From Acetobacter ascendens (GTDB lineage: Bacteria; Pseudomonadota; Alphaproteobacteria; Acetobacterales; Acetobacteraceae), in NCBI RefSeq assembly GCF_001766235.1, contig NZ_CP015164.1:1-64000 (forward strand): a DNA stretch of 64,000 nt. Reading direction: 5' to 3'. The position numbers were made by a program, and so were the translations under genes. This document shows positions 51,339-61,346 of this stretch, piece by piece (the stretch's first letter is position 1; the number at the start of each line of letters is the position of its first letter). The notes beneath the pieces are model-generated. The model worked only from the letters and a program-made list of their open reading frames with translations. It had not been told where the DNA came from and did not search any database.

Positions 51339-54194
51339 TTACAGGGCGTCATGCAGGGCGGAAGCAAGCGCTGCAAGGCCTTCTTTCAGATTTCCTTTAA
51401 TATGTACCCGCAGGGCACGGCGTTTGCGCTCGGCCAGCACATCAAAATCTCCACGTGCCTGCGCAGCTTTTACAACGCCAAAGGAATAACCTGTGCCGGG
51501 CACAGGCAGGTCTCGCGCATCATCCGCAGTAATTTGCAGGAAAACGCCTGTGTTGGGTCCACCTTTGTAAGCCTGACCGGTGGAGTGTAGGAAGCGCGGG
51601 CCAAATTCTGCTGCCGTGGCAATGGTTTTGGCATCACGCACGTGCAGGCGCACATGCTGGATCCATTCCAGTGTTTCACGGTTGCGTTCAATGTAAGCCA
51701 GAAGTCCCACGTAATCCCCAGCTTTTACACGGTCAAAATGTGCTTTCAGGATAGCTGTTGCCGTATTTCCCTTAAGGGTAGCAGCATTTGCCTGATCTGC
51801 AAAAAACACCAGCGGTCCGTGCTCCGCAAAGGGTTCTTCTGCGGGCAGTTTGCCGGTTTTTTCGTAAGCTTCCATCAGCTTGCGTGTTTCGATCTTAGTG
51901 GATTCAACATCCGGCTGATCGAATGGATCAATGTTCAGGAATGCGCCAGCAACAGCGGTGGCAATTTCCCAACGGAAGAATTCCTGCGCAATCTGGCGCT
52001 TGTTGTGAAAGTTGATGGTGATGACAGGCTGCCCAGCATCAATCAGCGTTGAAATAGCCTCGTCCTGCTCATGCCGATGTTCTGTTGCAAGGCGCAGATA
52101 AACAAACAACCTGTCCTTGCCGTAGCGCTTGGGCCCACCCAGCGTTTCATCATCAATGGGGATGATGCCTTTGCCGTGTTTGCCGGTGGATTCAGCAATA
52201 AGCTGTTCCATCCATGCGCCAAAATCCATGATCTGTGGCGTGGCAATAATTGTCAGCTTATCCCGCCCGAATTGTGTGGCGGCAACACCCATAATGGTGC
52301 CGAGCAAGACGCCAGGGTTGGATGCGGGGGGCACGCTGCCATCGCACATGCGTACGCCACGCAGCGCATCTTCAAGGAATAGGCGTAGCGGCACACCGGC
52401 TGCGGCTGCGGGCACCATACCAAAATTGGAAAGCACAGAGTAACGGCCACCAATCTGCGGGTCACCAGCAAAAATCTTCCAGAAGCCTTCGGCCTTGGCG
52501 TAGGTTTCCAGCTTGGAGCCGGGGTCTGTAATGGCTACAAAATGTGAGCCTGCTTTTTCTTTCAGTGCCCGTTTGGCCAGATCCTGAAAATAGGCCAGCA
52601 TGATATTGGGTTCCAGCGTGCTGCCGGATTTGGAGGCCACAATAAACAGCGTATGGTGCGGATCTATCTTTTTCTCAAAAGCGGCAACCTGCTGCGGGTC
52701 TGTGCTGTCCAACACGTAAAGATGACCAAAACCTTCGTGCTTGCCAAAGGTCATAGCCAGCACTTCTGGCCCAAGGCTAGAACCACCCATGCCCATCAGC
52801 AGAACCTGATGGAATCCGCGGGCTTTCACTTCAGCCTGAAAGGCTTCCAGATCCCCAATATGGTTCAGGCGGTCATCTACCGTATTTAGCCAGTTCAGCC
52901 ACTTGGCTTCTGGCCCATTGGTCCAGACAGAGGCATCTTTGGCCCACAGGCGGCGGATGGAGCCATCCTTACGCCAAGCATTTAAGCCTTTATTGACGGC
53001 TTCCTGAAAATCGGCTGGCAGGCTTGTTTTCAGGGTGGTGAGCTTATCTCCCAGAAGGGTTGCCTGCTTGGCAGCAACAGAACCTAGTAGCCCATCAAAG
53101 GCATCTGCAAAGGACTGCACACCCTCATCTACAAGGGTTTTGGTAATACCTTGCAGATCAAGGCCAAGGCGCTGTGTATCTTCCATCACCTGTCGGGCGT
53201 TGGCGATATCTGTGCCAAGTGTTTCAGCCACAATGCCGTGGTCACGGAAGGCATCCATAGTGGCGGGCGGCAGGGTGTTAACGGTCTGCGGGCCAATCAG
53301 GCTATCAACATACAGCACATCGCTATAGGCTTTATCCTTGGTGCCGGTAGAGGCCCACAGAAGGCGTTGGGTTTGAGCCCCTGCGTCTTCCAGCGCTTTC
53401 CAGCGCGGTGTCTGCATAATTTCCTGCCAGTACACATAGGCCATCTTGGCATTGGCAATGGCAACTTTACCGCGCAGGGCCTTTAGGGTTGCAGCGTTTT
53501 CATCTCCAGCAGCAACACGCCGATCAATTTCCGCATCAATCTTGTTGTCAATCCGGCTAACAAAGAAGGAAGCAACGGATGCAACGTGAGATAGATCTCC
53601 GCCTTTGGCTTTCAGGTCTTCCAGACCGCTCAACCAGGCATCTACTACATTTTTGTAAGCATTTAGAGAGAAGATAAGTGTGACGTTAACGTTAATGCCC
53701 GCTGCAATGCTCGCCCGGATAGCCGGAATGCTTTCAGGCGTCGCGGGAATTTTAACCATCAGGTTGGGCTCAGCTACATCTGCCCACAGACGGGCAGCTT
53801 CATGCGTTGTGCCTTCTAGATCCCGCGCCAGATAAGGAGAGACTTCTAGGCTTACAAAGCCATCCTTGCCGTGAGCCTGCTCATAAACCGGGGTTAAAAC
53901 GTGAGCGGCCGCCTTAATATCGGTGACGGCCAGCTTTTCGTAGAGCACTCCGGGGGAAACAATTTCATGCGTCAGAATATCACGCATCTGGGCATCATAT
54001 TCCGTGCCTTCTCCCATAGCTTTTTGGAAGATGGCCGGACTGGAGGTGACACCACGAATGTCATCATCCTGCACGAGGCGCGCCAGTGAACCATCCTCCA
54101 CAAAGGAGCGGCGGATGAAGTCCAGCCAGGGGGACTGATGGGCTTTTGCGAGTGCCCGTAGCGGATTGGCGCTTGGCGTGGCGGAGGATGTCAT
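51339..54194 (-). CDS. Bifunctional transaldolase/phosphoglucose isomerase
   Basis: A 951-residue fusion. The transaldolase half (about 1-365) has the Schiff-base Lys148 in NLMVKIPATPESIPAI and SVASFFVSRIDNKID. The phosphoglucose isomerase half (about 380-951) has GMGGSSLGPEVLAMTFG and VASKSGSTLEPN. Fused tal/pgi genes are known in acetic acid bacteria and some cyanobacteria and actinomycetes. It lies between tkt and gnd and links the non-oxidative pentose-phosphate reactions with hexose-phosphate recycling. Confidence 0.95.
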   Translation of the reverse strand: MTSSATPSANPLRALAKAHQSPWLDFIRRSFVEDGSLARLVQDDDIRGVTSSPAIFQKAMGEGTEYDAQMRDILTHEIVSPGVLYEKLAVTDIKAAAHVLTPVYEQAHGKDGFVSLEVSPYLARDLEGTTHEAARLWADVAEPNLMVKIPATPESIPAIRASIAAGINVNVTLIFSLNAYKNVVDAWLSGLEDLKAKGGDLSHVASVASFFVSRIDNKIDAEIDRRVAAGDENAATLKALRGKVAIANAKMAYVYWQEIMQTPRWKALEDAGAQTQRLLWASTGTKDKAYSDVLYVDSLIGPQTVNTLPPATMDAFRDHGIVAETLGTDIANARQVMEDTQRLGLDLQGITKTLVDEGVQSFADAFDGLLGSVAAKQATLLGDKLTTLKTSLPADFQEAVNKGLNAWRKDGSIRRLWAKDASVWTNGPEAKWLNWLNTVDDRLNHIGDLEAFQAEVKARGFHQVLLMGMGGSSLGPEVLAMTFGKHEGFGHLYVLDSTDPQQVAAFEKKIDPHHTLFIVASKSGSTLEPNIMLAYFQDLAKRALKEKAGSHFVAITDPGSKLETYAKAEGFWKIFAGDPQIGGRYSVLSNFGMVPAAAAGVPLRLFLEDALRGVRMCDGSVPPASNPGVLLGTIMGVAATQFGRDKLTIIATPQIMDFGAWMEQLIAESTGKHGKGIIPIDDETLGGPKRYGKDRLFVYLRLATEHRHEQDEAISTLIDAGQPVITINFHNKRQIAQEFFRWEIATAVAGAFLNIDPFDQPDVESTKIETRKLMEAYEKTGKLPAEEPFAEHGPLVFFADQANAATLKGNTATAILKAHFDRVKAGDYVGLLAYIERNRETLEWIQHVRLHVRDAKTIATAAEFGPRFLHSTGQAYKGGPNTGVFLQITADDARDLPVPGTGYSFGVVKAAQARGDFDVLAERKRRALRVHIKGNLKEGLAALASALHDAL

Positions 54195-54278
54195 TGGTGG
54201 TTATCCTTTCTCCATCCTGCCCGATCAAAAACCGGGCAGGCCAATGTAATATAACGCGCGGTGAAAGATCAGGTTTGT

Positions 54279-56381
54279 TCAGCCTGCCTGCCGCTTGGCT
54301 GCCGCCAACACGACTTCTGGCGTGAAACCAAATTTTTCAAGCAGTTTACCCGCTGGAGCGGAGGCACCAAAGCCGCGCATGGCAATGATTTCACCTGTAG
54401 GCCCAGCATAGCGATCCCACCCAATGGGTGAGCCTGCTTCTATAACCACACGTCCTGTTACAGCGGCGGGTAGCACGCTCTCACGGTAAGATTGTGGCTG
54501 GGCTTCAAAAAGTTCCCAACTGGGCATGGAAACAACGCGGGCAGGAATACCTTCTGCGCTCAAGGCTTCATATGCGCCTACAGCCAGAGAAACTTCGCTG
54601 CCTGTTGCAATCAGGATAACCTTTGGGGTCTGCTCACTGCTTGCAAGAACGTAAGCACCTTTGCTCAAGCCAGAAGCCGGCGCGTAGCGGGTGCGATCTA
54701 GCGTAGGCAGATTCTGGCGGCTTAGGGCAAGGGCGCAGGGACCATTGCGATGTTGGATTAGAAAACGCCATGCTTCGGCCACTTCGTTGGCATCGGCTGG
54801 GCGCAGCGTTATCAGGCCCGGTGTGGCGCGCAATTGCACCAACTGTTCGATAGGCTGATGTGTTGGACCATCTTCACCCACCCCGATGGAGTCATGAGTG
54901 AAGATATATGTAACGGGCAGGCCCATAATGGAGGAAAGGCGGATAGGGGGCTTCATGTAATCCGAGAAAATCAGAAAGCCCGCCGCATAAGGGCGCAGGC
55001 CATACAGGGCCATACCATTTACAATGGCCCCCATAGCATGTTCGCGCACCCCAAAGTGGAAATTACGCCCAGCATAGCTGCCACCCCATTGTGCAGGCTG
55101 GAAGCTTTTTTCACCTTTAAGCAGCGTTTTGGTGGAAGGCGCCAGATCAGCAGATCCACCCAGCAGCCAAGGCAGGCGGCCTGCTACAGCATTAAGCACT
55201 GCGCCAGAGCTGGCGCGGGAGGCTTCGCCTTTGGCGCTGGTTTCATAAACCGGAATATCCGCATCCCAGCCTTCTGGCAGCGTGCCGTTGAAAATGGCGT
55301 CCAGTTCTGTAGCCAATGCCGGGTGTGAGGAATGGTAATTGGCAAATAGTTTGTTCCATGCAGCGCTGGCGGCAGCCCCACGCGCCCCTAAACCATCCTG
55401 CATATGTTGCAGTGCTACTTCTGGTACAAAGAAGCTACTATCTTCCGGCCAGCCGAAAAACTTTTTGGTTTCACGTACCTCTTCTGCGCCTAAAGGTTCC
55501 CCGTGGGCGGAGGCCATGCCTGCCTTATTGGGTGCTCCCCATGCAATAACCGAATGCGCAATAATAATGCTGGGGCGTGAGGTTTCCGCTTTGGCTTTTG
55601 CAATCAGTTGGGTGAAGGCTGCGGTATCATTTGCATCCTTCAATTCCAGAACCTGCCAGCCATAGGCGGCAAAGCGTTCTGCTACATTTTCTGTAAATGC
55701 AATGTTGGTGCCACCCTCAATGGAGATACGGTTAGAATCGTAAACCCAGATCAGGTTACCAAGCTGAAGATGACCGGCGAGGGAGGCTGCTTCGCTGCTA
55801 ACGCCTTCCATCATGTCACCATCACCACACAGGGTGTAAATATAATGGTTAAACAGCTCGAAACCAGGCTTATTGAAGCGTGCAGCCAGCCATTTTTCCG
55901 CCATGGCCATACCAACGGAATTACCGCAGCCAGCGCCCAGAGGGCCGGTTGTGGTTTCTACACCGGTTGTATGCCCGTGTTCCGGGTGCCCCGGTGTTTT
56001 GGAGCCAATCTGGCGGAACTGCTCTAAATCAGCCGTTGTAAGGGCTGGAGCATTCGTAACCTTGCCATTTGTAACCTGCCGGATGCCGGACAGGTGAATC
56101 ATGGAATACAGTAGAGCAGAGGCATGCCCGATGGACAGCACAAACCGATCCCGATTAGGCCACAGCGGATTGGTCGGGTCATAGTTTAAGAGATTTTGCC
56201 ATAGAGTATAGGTAAGGGGTGCCATGGACATGGCCGCCCCCGGATGGCCAGAATTGGCCTTCTGCACAGTGTCCATGACAAGTGCGCGAATGGTGTTGAT
56301 GCACAGCGTATCAAGGCTGGATGCGCCACTGCCCTGCGTTTGTGCAGGTGCGCGAACAGGAGTGGGAAGAGAAACGCGCAT
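54279..56381 (-). CDS. tkt: Transketolase
   Basis: A 700-residue thiamine diphosphate enzyme. NSGHPGAAMSMAPLTYTLW, the ThDP motif CGDGDMMEGVSSEAA and the phosphate-site GVREHAMGAIVNGMAL (catalytic Glu) are intact, as is the C-terminal domain. It is the first gene of the operon; the gap to the tal/pgi gene is 84 bases. The exact start is uncertain by about 20 residues because the family core begins near LDTLCINTIRAL. Confidence 0.95.
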   Translation of the reverse strand: MRVSLPTPVRAPAQTQGSGASSLDTLCINTIRALVMDTVQKANSGHPGAAMSMAPLTYTLWQNLLNYDPTNPLWPNRDRFVLSIGHASALLYSMIHLSGIRQVTNGKVTNAPALTTADLEQFRQIGSKTPGHPEHGHTTGVETTTGPLGAGCGNSVGMAMAEKWLAARFNKPGFELFNHYIYTLCGDGDMMEGVSSEAASLAGHLQLGNLIWVYDSNRISIEGGTNIAFTENVAERFAAYGWQVLELKDANDTAAFTQLIAKAKAETSRPSIIIAHSVIAWGAPNKAGMASAHGEPLGAEEVRETKKFFGWPEDSSFFVPEVALQHMQDGLGARGAAASAAWNKLFANYHSSHPALATELDAIFNGTLPEGWDADIPVYETSAKGEASRASSGAVLNAVAGRLPWLLGGSADLAPSTKTLLKGEKSFQPAQWGGSYAGRNFHFGVREHAMGAIVNGMALYGLRPYAAGFLIFSDYMKPPIRLSSIMGLPVTYIFTHDSIGVGEDGPTHQPIEQLVQLRATPGLITLRPADANEVAEAWRFLIQHRNGPCALALSRQNLPTLDRTRYAPASGLSKGAYVLASSEQTPKVILIATGSEVSLAVGAYEALSAEGIPARVVSMPSWELFEAQPQSYRESVLPAAVTGRVVIEAGSPIGWDRYAGPTGEIIAMRGFGASAPAGKLLEKFGFTPEVVLAAAKRQAG

Positions 56382-56720
56382 GCAGACCTATCCTCCAGAC
56401 TGGGCCGTAATTACGAATTATGGCCGGAAAGTTATGAGCACCCCTAAGCGGTGTGCCTTGTAAGAGTTCCGCACAATTCCACGGTTAGGCGTTTTTCGGC
56501 AAGAGATGATGACGCGCAGGCAGCTTTTTATGTTCAACAGGTCTGCTGTCATAACTCTGTGATTTTGTGCCTGAAATGCTCTTTTTGCCTAGGCAGGGAG
56601 CAGGCGTGCCACTTGTGCGTTTGTGGTATGGACAAAGGGGCTGATATGGTTCTTTTTCTAAATAACGCGGCAGCGTAAGATAACCGTTGTTGCAAAACCA
56701 TTCTTTTCCGGAGGTCAGTC
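56382..56720. other. Intergenic region between tkt and the ankyrin gene (339 bases)
   Basis: No convincing gene or RNA is seen. It must carry the promoter of the minus-strand pentose-phosphate operon near its left side and that of the ankyrin gene near its right side; CCGGAGGTCAGTC just before 56721 is the ribosome site of the latter. Confidence 0.5.
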
Positions 56721-57293
56721 ATGACAGAAGTTTCTTCCCGGACTCCGTCCGAGCAGGGAACAGCCGCCCCGGCAACCGGTGGTGGCGCACAGGGCTTTAC
56801 GCGTGAACAGATTGAAGCACTTTTCCTGAACGCTGCGCGGGAAGGAGATGCAGATATGCTGTCCCGCTTTTTGCAGGCTGGGATGGACCCGAATCTGAGG
56901 GCCGAAAAAGGGTATACCCCGCTCATTTTGGCATCTTACAATGGGCATAAGGATGCTGTGAGTGTGCTTTTAGCTCATGGTGCAAAGCCAGATTTGCAAG
57001 ATAGCAAAGGAGCGACAGCGCTGGCTGGCGTGGCGTTTAAAGGAGATATGCCTATTGCCACCATGCTGCTGGAAGCAGGGGCGGGGGTGGATATTCCCAA
57101 TGCTGTTGGGCGCACGCCACTCATCTTTGCTGTGATGTTTGGGCGGGATGATATGGCGCTTTTGTTACTGAACGCTGGTGCCAACCCAATATTGCGTGAT
57201 GGCGAAGGCTTAAACGCTATTGATCTGGCCCGCAGGCAAGGCAAGCCCGCACTTGAAGAAGCGCTGAAAGCAGTGGCCGCCAGCCTTTCCTGA
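56721..57293 (+). CDS. Ankyrin-repeat protein
   Basis: A 190-residue cytoplasmic protein with about four ankyrin repeats (about 40-185), for example AEKGYTPLILASYNGHKDAV and VGRTPLIFAVMFGRDDMALLLLNAGANP. The N-terminal 35 residues are low-complexity. Such proteins bind partner proteins; the partner is unknown. A strong ribosome site (GGAGG) precedes the start. Confidence 0.88.
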   Translation: MTEVSSRTPSEQGTAAPATGGGAQGFTREQIEALFLNAAREGDADMLSRFLQAGMDPNLRAEKGYTPLILASYNGHKDAVSVLLAHGAKPDLQDSKGATALAGVAFKGDMPIATMLLEAGAGVDIPNAVGRTPLIFAVMFGRDDMALLLLNAGANPILRDGEGLNAIDLARRQGKPALEEALKAVAASLS

Positions 57294-57390
57294 AAAGGAT
57301 TGGCGGATCGTTTTGGTTTTACACCTTCAGATAAGAAGGGATAAAGCGGCCTGACATCAGGCTGCTTTTGTTTTTTTGGATATAGGTAGC

Positions 57391-58461
57391 ATGAGTCGTT
57401 TCTGGAGCCCGCTTGTTCATAAGCTGACACCGTATGTGCCCGGTGAGCAGCCCAAAATGACCGATCTGATCAAGTTGAACACCAACGAATCGCCTTATGG
57501 CCCCTCTCCACGTGCGCTGGAGGCTATTCGTGCGGCGGATAATGACACATTGCGCCTGTATCCAGACCCAGAAGCCTTGGCTTTGCGCACAGCTTTAGGG
57601 GCCCGTGTTGGGCTGGGGCCGGAATACGTGTTTGTTGGCAATGGTTCGGACGAGGTTCTGGCCCATGCGTTTCAGGCATTTTTTGCGCATGGTGAACCAC
57701 TGCTGTTCCCGGATGTGACCTACAGCTTTTACCATGTGTATTGCGGCCTTTATTCTCTGCCATTTCGTACGGTTCCGCTTACGGATGATATGCAGGTAAA
57801 TATTGCAGATTACGCTGGCCCATGTAGTGGGGTGGTGGTGGCCAACCCCAATGCGCCCACAGGTATTGCCCTTAGCTTGGCAGAAGTGCGCAAACTGCTG
57901 GAACTTCAGCCAGACCGCGTTGTGCTGATTGATGAAGCCTATGTGGATTTTGGCGCTGAAAGCGCTGTTTCCTTAATTAAAGACTATCCTAACCTCTTGA
58001 TTGTGCAGACTTTCTCTAAATCACGCGCACTTGCTGGCTTGCGGGTTGGTTTTGCATTTGGGCAGCCCGAGCTTATTGAAGGTTTGGTGCGGATTAAGGA
58101 TAGTTTTAATTCCTACCCGCTGGATCGTCTGGCGCAGGTAGGGGCAACGGCTGCAGTGGAAGATGAGGCATGGTTTGCCTCTAGCGTGCAGAAGGTTGTT
58201 GCCAGCAGAACAGCGTTGGCAGAGGGGCTGCAAAAACTCGGTTTTGATGTCTTGCCGTCTAAAGCCAATTTTGTTTACACTCGGCATCCGAACCGGAACG
58301 CAGCAGAACTGGCCACCCAACTCAGAGAACGTGCTATTATTGTCAGGCACTTAAGGGGTGAGCGCACCGCTGCGTGGTTGCGCATTACGGTCGGCACAGA
58401 TCAGCAGTGTGAGAACTTGCTTTCAGCACTGCGGGATATTCTGTGCAGCAATTCGCTATAA
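57391..58461 (+). CDS. hisC: Histidinol-phosphate aminotransferase
   Basis: A 356-residue PLP-dependent class I aminotransferase. [34 protein letters not shown], and the PLP lysine in [20 protein letters not shown] are HisC signatures. It acts in histidine synthesis and may also serve aromatic amino acid synthesis. The start at 57391 ([18 protein letters not shown]) is chosen over a TTG at 57376. Confidence 0.92.
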   Translation: MSRFWSPLVHKLTPYVPGEQPKMTDLIKLNTNESPYGPSPRALEAIRAADNDTLRLYPDPEALALRTALGARVGLGPEYVFVGNGSDEVLAHAFQAFFAHGEPLLFPDVTYSFYHVYCGLYSLPFRTVPLTDDMQVNIADYAGPCSGVVVANPNAPTGIALSLAEVRKLLELQPDRVVLIDEAYVDFGAESAVSLIKDYPNLLIVQTFSKSRALAGLRVGFAFGQPELIEGLVRIKDSFNSYPLDRLAQVGATAAVEDEAWFASSVQKVVASRTALAEGLQKLGFDVLPSKANFVYTRHPNRNAAELATQLRERAIIVRHLRGERTAAWLRITVGTDQQCENLLSALRDILCSNSL

Positions 58462-58585
58462 CCAGACCTTAAAAGTCTGCTTTTCTTGCGCGTATAGAGG
58501 GCTTGCCTGCCGCTTTTTGCGGTGGGTGAACGGCTATGTGCGTTTGGCGCAGGTTTCAACAGGTCATTTCTGCACTGTGCAGGCA

Positions 58586-58620
58586 GCGCGGCCATAACGC
58601 TGGCCGCGCCTTCTTTTGTT
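58586..58620 (+). terminator. Intrinsic terminator after hisC
   Basis: GCGCGGCCA (58586-58594) pairs perfectly with TGGCCGCGC (58601-58609) around a six-base loop, followed by the T-rich CTTCTTTTGTT. Confidence 0.8.
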
Positions 58621-58637
58621 GTAATGAGGTTCAGCTC

Positions 58638-58925
58638 ATGCGTGCTTATCGTGGTCAGATGTCTGACAACCAGCCTATTCGTCGTTCTCTGCCAGAAAAA
58701 CAGAAGCAGCTGCGCGATCTGAAAGAAACGCTGGGGGCAATGAAGGCTCATACCTCTCCGGCACTTAAGGAAAGCATACGCAAACGTATTGCTCAGCTCG
58801 AAGCCGAGCTTACAGCAGCGCCTGTTCTTAAAGCTGCACGTAAGCAGCAAGATGGCGCGCGCTCTGCTCGCCCAACTGGTGAGGGTGCGGGCCGTCGTTC
58901 CGGCAGTTTGCGGGCACGATCATAA
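58638..58925 (+). CDS. Small charged protein of unknown function (95 residues)
   Basis: From ATG at 58638 (GAGGT upstream) a 95-residue basic protein is read: a helical, coiled-coil-prone core (PEKQKQLRDLKETLGAMK, then SIRKRIAQLEAEL) and an arginine/glycine-rich tail ending GRRSGSLRARS. A second ATG at 58659 is possible. No family recognised. Confidence 0.6.
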   Translation: MRAYRGQMSDNQPIRRSLPEKQKQLRDLKETLGAMKAHTSPALKESIRKRIAQLEAELTAAPVLKAARKQQDGARSARPTGEGAGRRSGSLRARS

Positions 58926-59132
58926 GTATAAGTGTTGGCAAAAGGTGGTTTCCCTGCCTTTTGCCAATTTCTGGCCCATGTTATGCAGCCTGACTGGCGC
59001 TGGCGCCAAAAACAGGTTTTATTACGCAGCCCGCTTAGGGATACGCCCGTAAGAAAGCAGGGAGACCAGTGATGCCCAACCTACCATCAGCCGGAGCCCT
59101 GCCTGATCTTCTTTCTGAAGGGGGGTACCCTG

Positions 59133-60134
59133 TTGCGTGATGGCTTGGTGTGGGCCATTTTCTGCCGTCCGGGTAAGGAACCAGTAGAACTGGGGCGTGA
59201 TGTTGTCACGCAGCGCCTTACAACTGGTAACTTTCCCCTAGAACTGATGAAAGAGGATGGGTGGGCTTGGTTCCATTTTGATATTGTCCATACCCTTTCT
59301 CGTGCGCAGATTGAAAGCATACCTTCGTTACCAGAAGAAGTTCGGCAGGTTCTAACTAACCTGGAACGCAGCACGCGGCTGGAAAGCGAAGGGGATATTG
59401 TTTTTGGTGCGCTGCCAGCGTTTGATGACACATCCACTGATGATGAAAGAAATGTCAGCACGTGGCGGTTCGCTCTAGAGCCAGACCTGCTGCTGACCAC
59501 ACGTAGGCATCCTATTCCTGCATTGGGTGTGGTGTATCACGAACTACAGCGTGGGCTTGTGCCCCGTTCTCCTGCCAAAGTGGTGGATAGGGCTCTTCTG
59601 GAATTTGCAGATACATTGCGGCGTGATTTTGCACGGCTGGATGATCAACTGGACCGTGCAGAAGATGTGCTGCTGATGCTGGACCGCGATACAGATCTGG
59701 GCCGTATGAGCGGTTTGTTGGGTGTTGCCCGGCGTCGTTCTACAGAATTACGGCGTGTTCTGACTCCTGTAGATCGTATTTTTCGTGATGAAGAACTGGA
59801 ATTGCCAGAATGGGCTGAGGATGATTTGCGAGATCGTTCCCAGCGTCAGGTTCATGCGGCACTGGATGACCTTTTGGCTTTGCAGGATCGCGCGCGTTCT
59901 CTGCAGGACGAGCTCACATCCAATCAGGCAGAAGAAACCAACCGCCGTCTGTATATCGTTTCCGTTGGCACAACCTTGATGTTGCCAGCTACGTTTGTAA
60001 CCGGGTTTTTCGGCATGAACACTGGAGGCATGTTTTTATCCGGCGGTGCGTGGGATACTGTTATTGCCGGAATTCTGTGCTTTGGCATTATGCTTGGCAC
60101 ATGGTTTGTGCTGAAGCTGACAAAGCTGCTTTAA
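59133..60134 (+). CDS. CorA/ZntB-type divalent cation transporter, probably frameshifted near the start
   Basis: A 333-residue protein of the CorA-like family, ZntB branch. The long cytoplasmic domain has FDIVHTLSRAQIES and DLLLTTRRHPIPAL; two helices at the C-terminus flank the signature GFFGMNTGG. The frame as written begins at TTG. A better start, ATG at 59072 after GGGAG, reads MPNLPSAGALPDLLSEGG and would join this frame if the G6 run at 59120-59125 had five Gs. So the true N-terminus is probably about 20 residues longer. It may export zinc or move magnesium. Confidence 0.8.
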   Translation: MRDGLVWAIFCRPGKEPVELGRDVVTQRLTTGNFPLELMKEDGWAWFHFDIVHTLSRAQIESIPSLPEEVRQVLTNLERSTRLESEGDIVFGALPAFDDTSTDDERNVSTWRFALEPDLLLTTRRHPIPALGVVYHELQRGLVPRSPAKVVDRALLEFADTLRRDFARLDDQLDRAEDVLLMLDRDTDLGRMSGLLGVARRRSTELRRVLTPVDRIFRDEELELPEWAEDDLRDRSQRQVHAALDDLLALQDRARSLQDELTSNQAEETNRRLYIVSVGTTLMLPATFVTGFFGMNTGGMFLSGGAWDTVIAGILCFGIMLGTWFVLKLTKLL

Positions 60135-60137
60135 AAA

Positions 60138-60485
60138 TTACCCGTGCCGTGGGGCCAACAGAATAACGCCAGCTCCCAGAAGGCAGATAAGTGCTCCGGT
60201 AATTTCCCATTTATCTGGGGTTCGGCCTTCTACACAGCGCATCCATATAAGTGATGCCGTAATGTAAATACCGCCATAAGCAGCATAGGCTCTGCTTGCG
60301 CTTTCTTCATCTATACGTGTGAGTAATAGAGCAAACACACAGAGGCTGATAAGACCAGGAATAGTCAGCCAGCCTGAACGGCCTTCCTTGATCCAGAGCC
60401 AGACGGCAAAGCAGCCTGCAATTTCGGCAAAACCGGCAAGAAGATAGATACCGAAAGAACGCAACAGAAAAATAAGTGTATTCAT
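60138..60485 (-). CDS. YnfA-family small membrane protein
   Basis: A 115-residue membrane protein with four helices of the YnfA (UPF0060) family, related to small multidrug resistance pumps: LLAGFAEIAGCFAVWLWI, ASRAYAAYGGIYITASLIW and DKWEITGALICLLGAGVIL. Function is not settled. It ends 3 bases from the convergent ZntB-like gene. Confidence 0.88.
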   Translation of the reverse strand: MNTLIFLLRSFGIYLLAGFAEIAGCFAVWLWIKEGRSGWLTIPGLISLCVFALLLTRIDEESASRAYAAYGGIYITASLIWMRCVEGRTPDKWEITGALICLLGAGVILLAPRHG

Positions 60486-60488
60486 GGT

Positions 60489-61346
60489 TCAGGAATGATC
60501 TTTCTGGGCGTTTTGCTCAGATTCTGTAAGGTATGCGTCCATAACAGATTTTACGGGGCCATCCATCCGTATCTGGCCATGCTCCATCCAGATCAGCCGG
60601 GTGCACCATTTTTCCAGCACACCTAGCGCATGAGAGGTGATGACCAGAATATCTGTGGAATCCACTACAGAGGCCAAGCGTTTTTCAGCGCGTTCCTGAA
60701 AGTGAAAATCTCCGGCCATAAACCATTCATCCATCAGAAGGATTTGTGGGGTTATGGAAGTGGCAAGGCCAAAACCCAGACGGATGGTCATGCCTGTGGA
60801 GTAAAGTCTTACAGGCAAATCCAAAAAGTCATCCAACTGCGCAAAAGCTTCTACGTCTTTTTCAAGTTGGTTGATCTGTGCGGAATTAAAGCCTTTTTGG
60901 TGGCCAAACAGGCTGATGTTTTCTCTGCCTGTAAGCTGTGGGTTCATGCCAGAAAGCAGGTCCAACAATGAGGCCACTTTACCATGAATGTGCACGTTTG
61001 GCGCTTCCGGCATGTAAATGCCCGCCATGACACGCAATAGAGTGGATTTACCAGCACCGTTATGCCCGATAAGTCCCACGCGTTCTCCAGCTTTAATGCT
61101 GAGAGAAACATCTCGGAGCGCTTCTACATAAACAGTGCCTGTTTCACCCTGCCCGAGGGTAACAGAGCCGCCTGTCTGAAGCCCGCGTGCGCTGGCCAGC
61201 AGAGACTTGCCGCGTTTGAACAGCATTTTCTTAAGTGAGCGTGCGCCACCATGAAAAATAGGAAAGCTGAGCGAAAGATTTGTAATGTTGATAGAGGCAG
61301 ATTCAGCCGTGGTTTTTGTGCTCGCAAGCGCAGAAGAATCCGTCAT
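60489..61346 (-). CDS. Polysaccharide-export ABC transporter ATPase
   Basis: A 285-residue ATPase of the KpsT/TagH/Wzt class that drives export of polysaccharide or polyol-phosphate chains. Walker [10 protein letters not shown], signature-region [18 protein letters not shown], Walker B LLMDEWF. No C-terminal carbohydrate-binding domain is present. It overlaps the permease gene by ATGA. No glycosyltransferase genes are in view, so the exported polymer is unknown. Confidence 0.9.
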   Translation of the reverse strand: MTDSSALASTKTTAESASINITNLSLSFPIFHGGARSLKKMLFKRGKSLLASARGLQTGGSVTLGQGETGTVYVEALRDVSLSIKAGERVGLIGHNGAGKSTLLRVMAGIYMPEAPNVHIHGKVASLLDLLSGMNPQLTGRENISLFGHQKGFNSAQINQLEKDVEAFAQLDDFLDLPVRLYSTGMTIRLGFGLATSITPQILLMDEWFMAGDFHFQERAEKRLASVVDSTDILVITSHALGVLEKWCTRLIWMEHGQIRMDGPVKSVMDAYLTESEQNAQKDHS

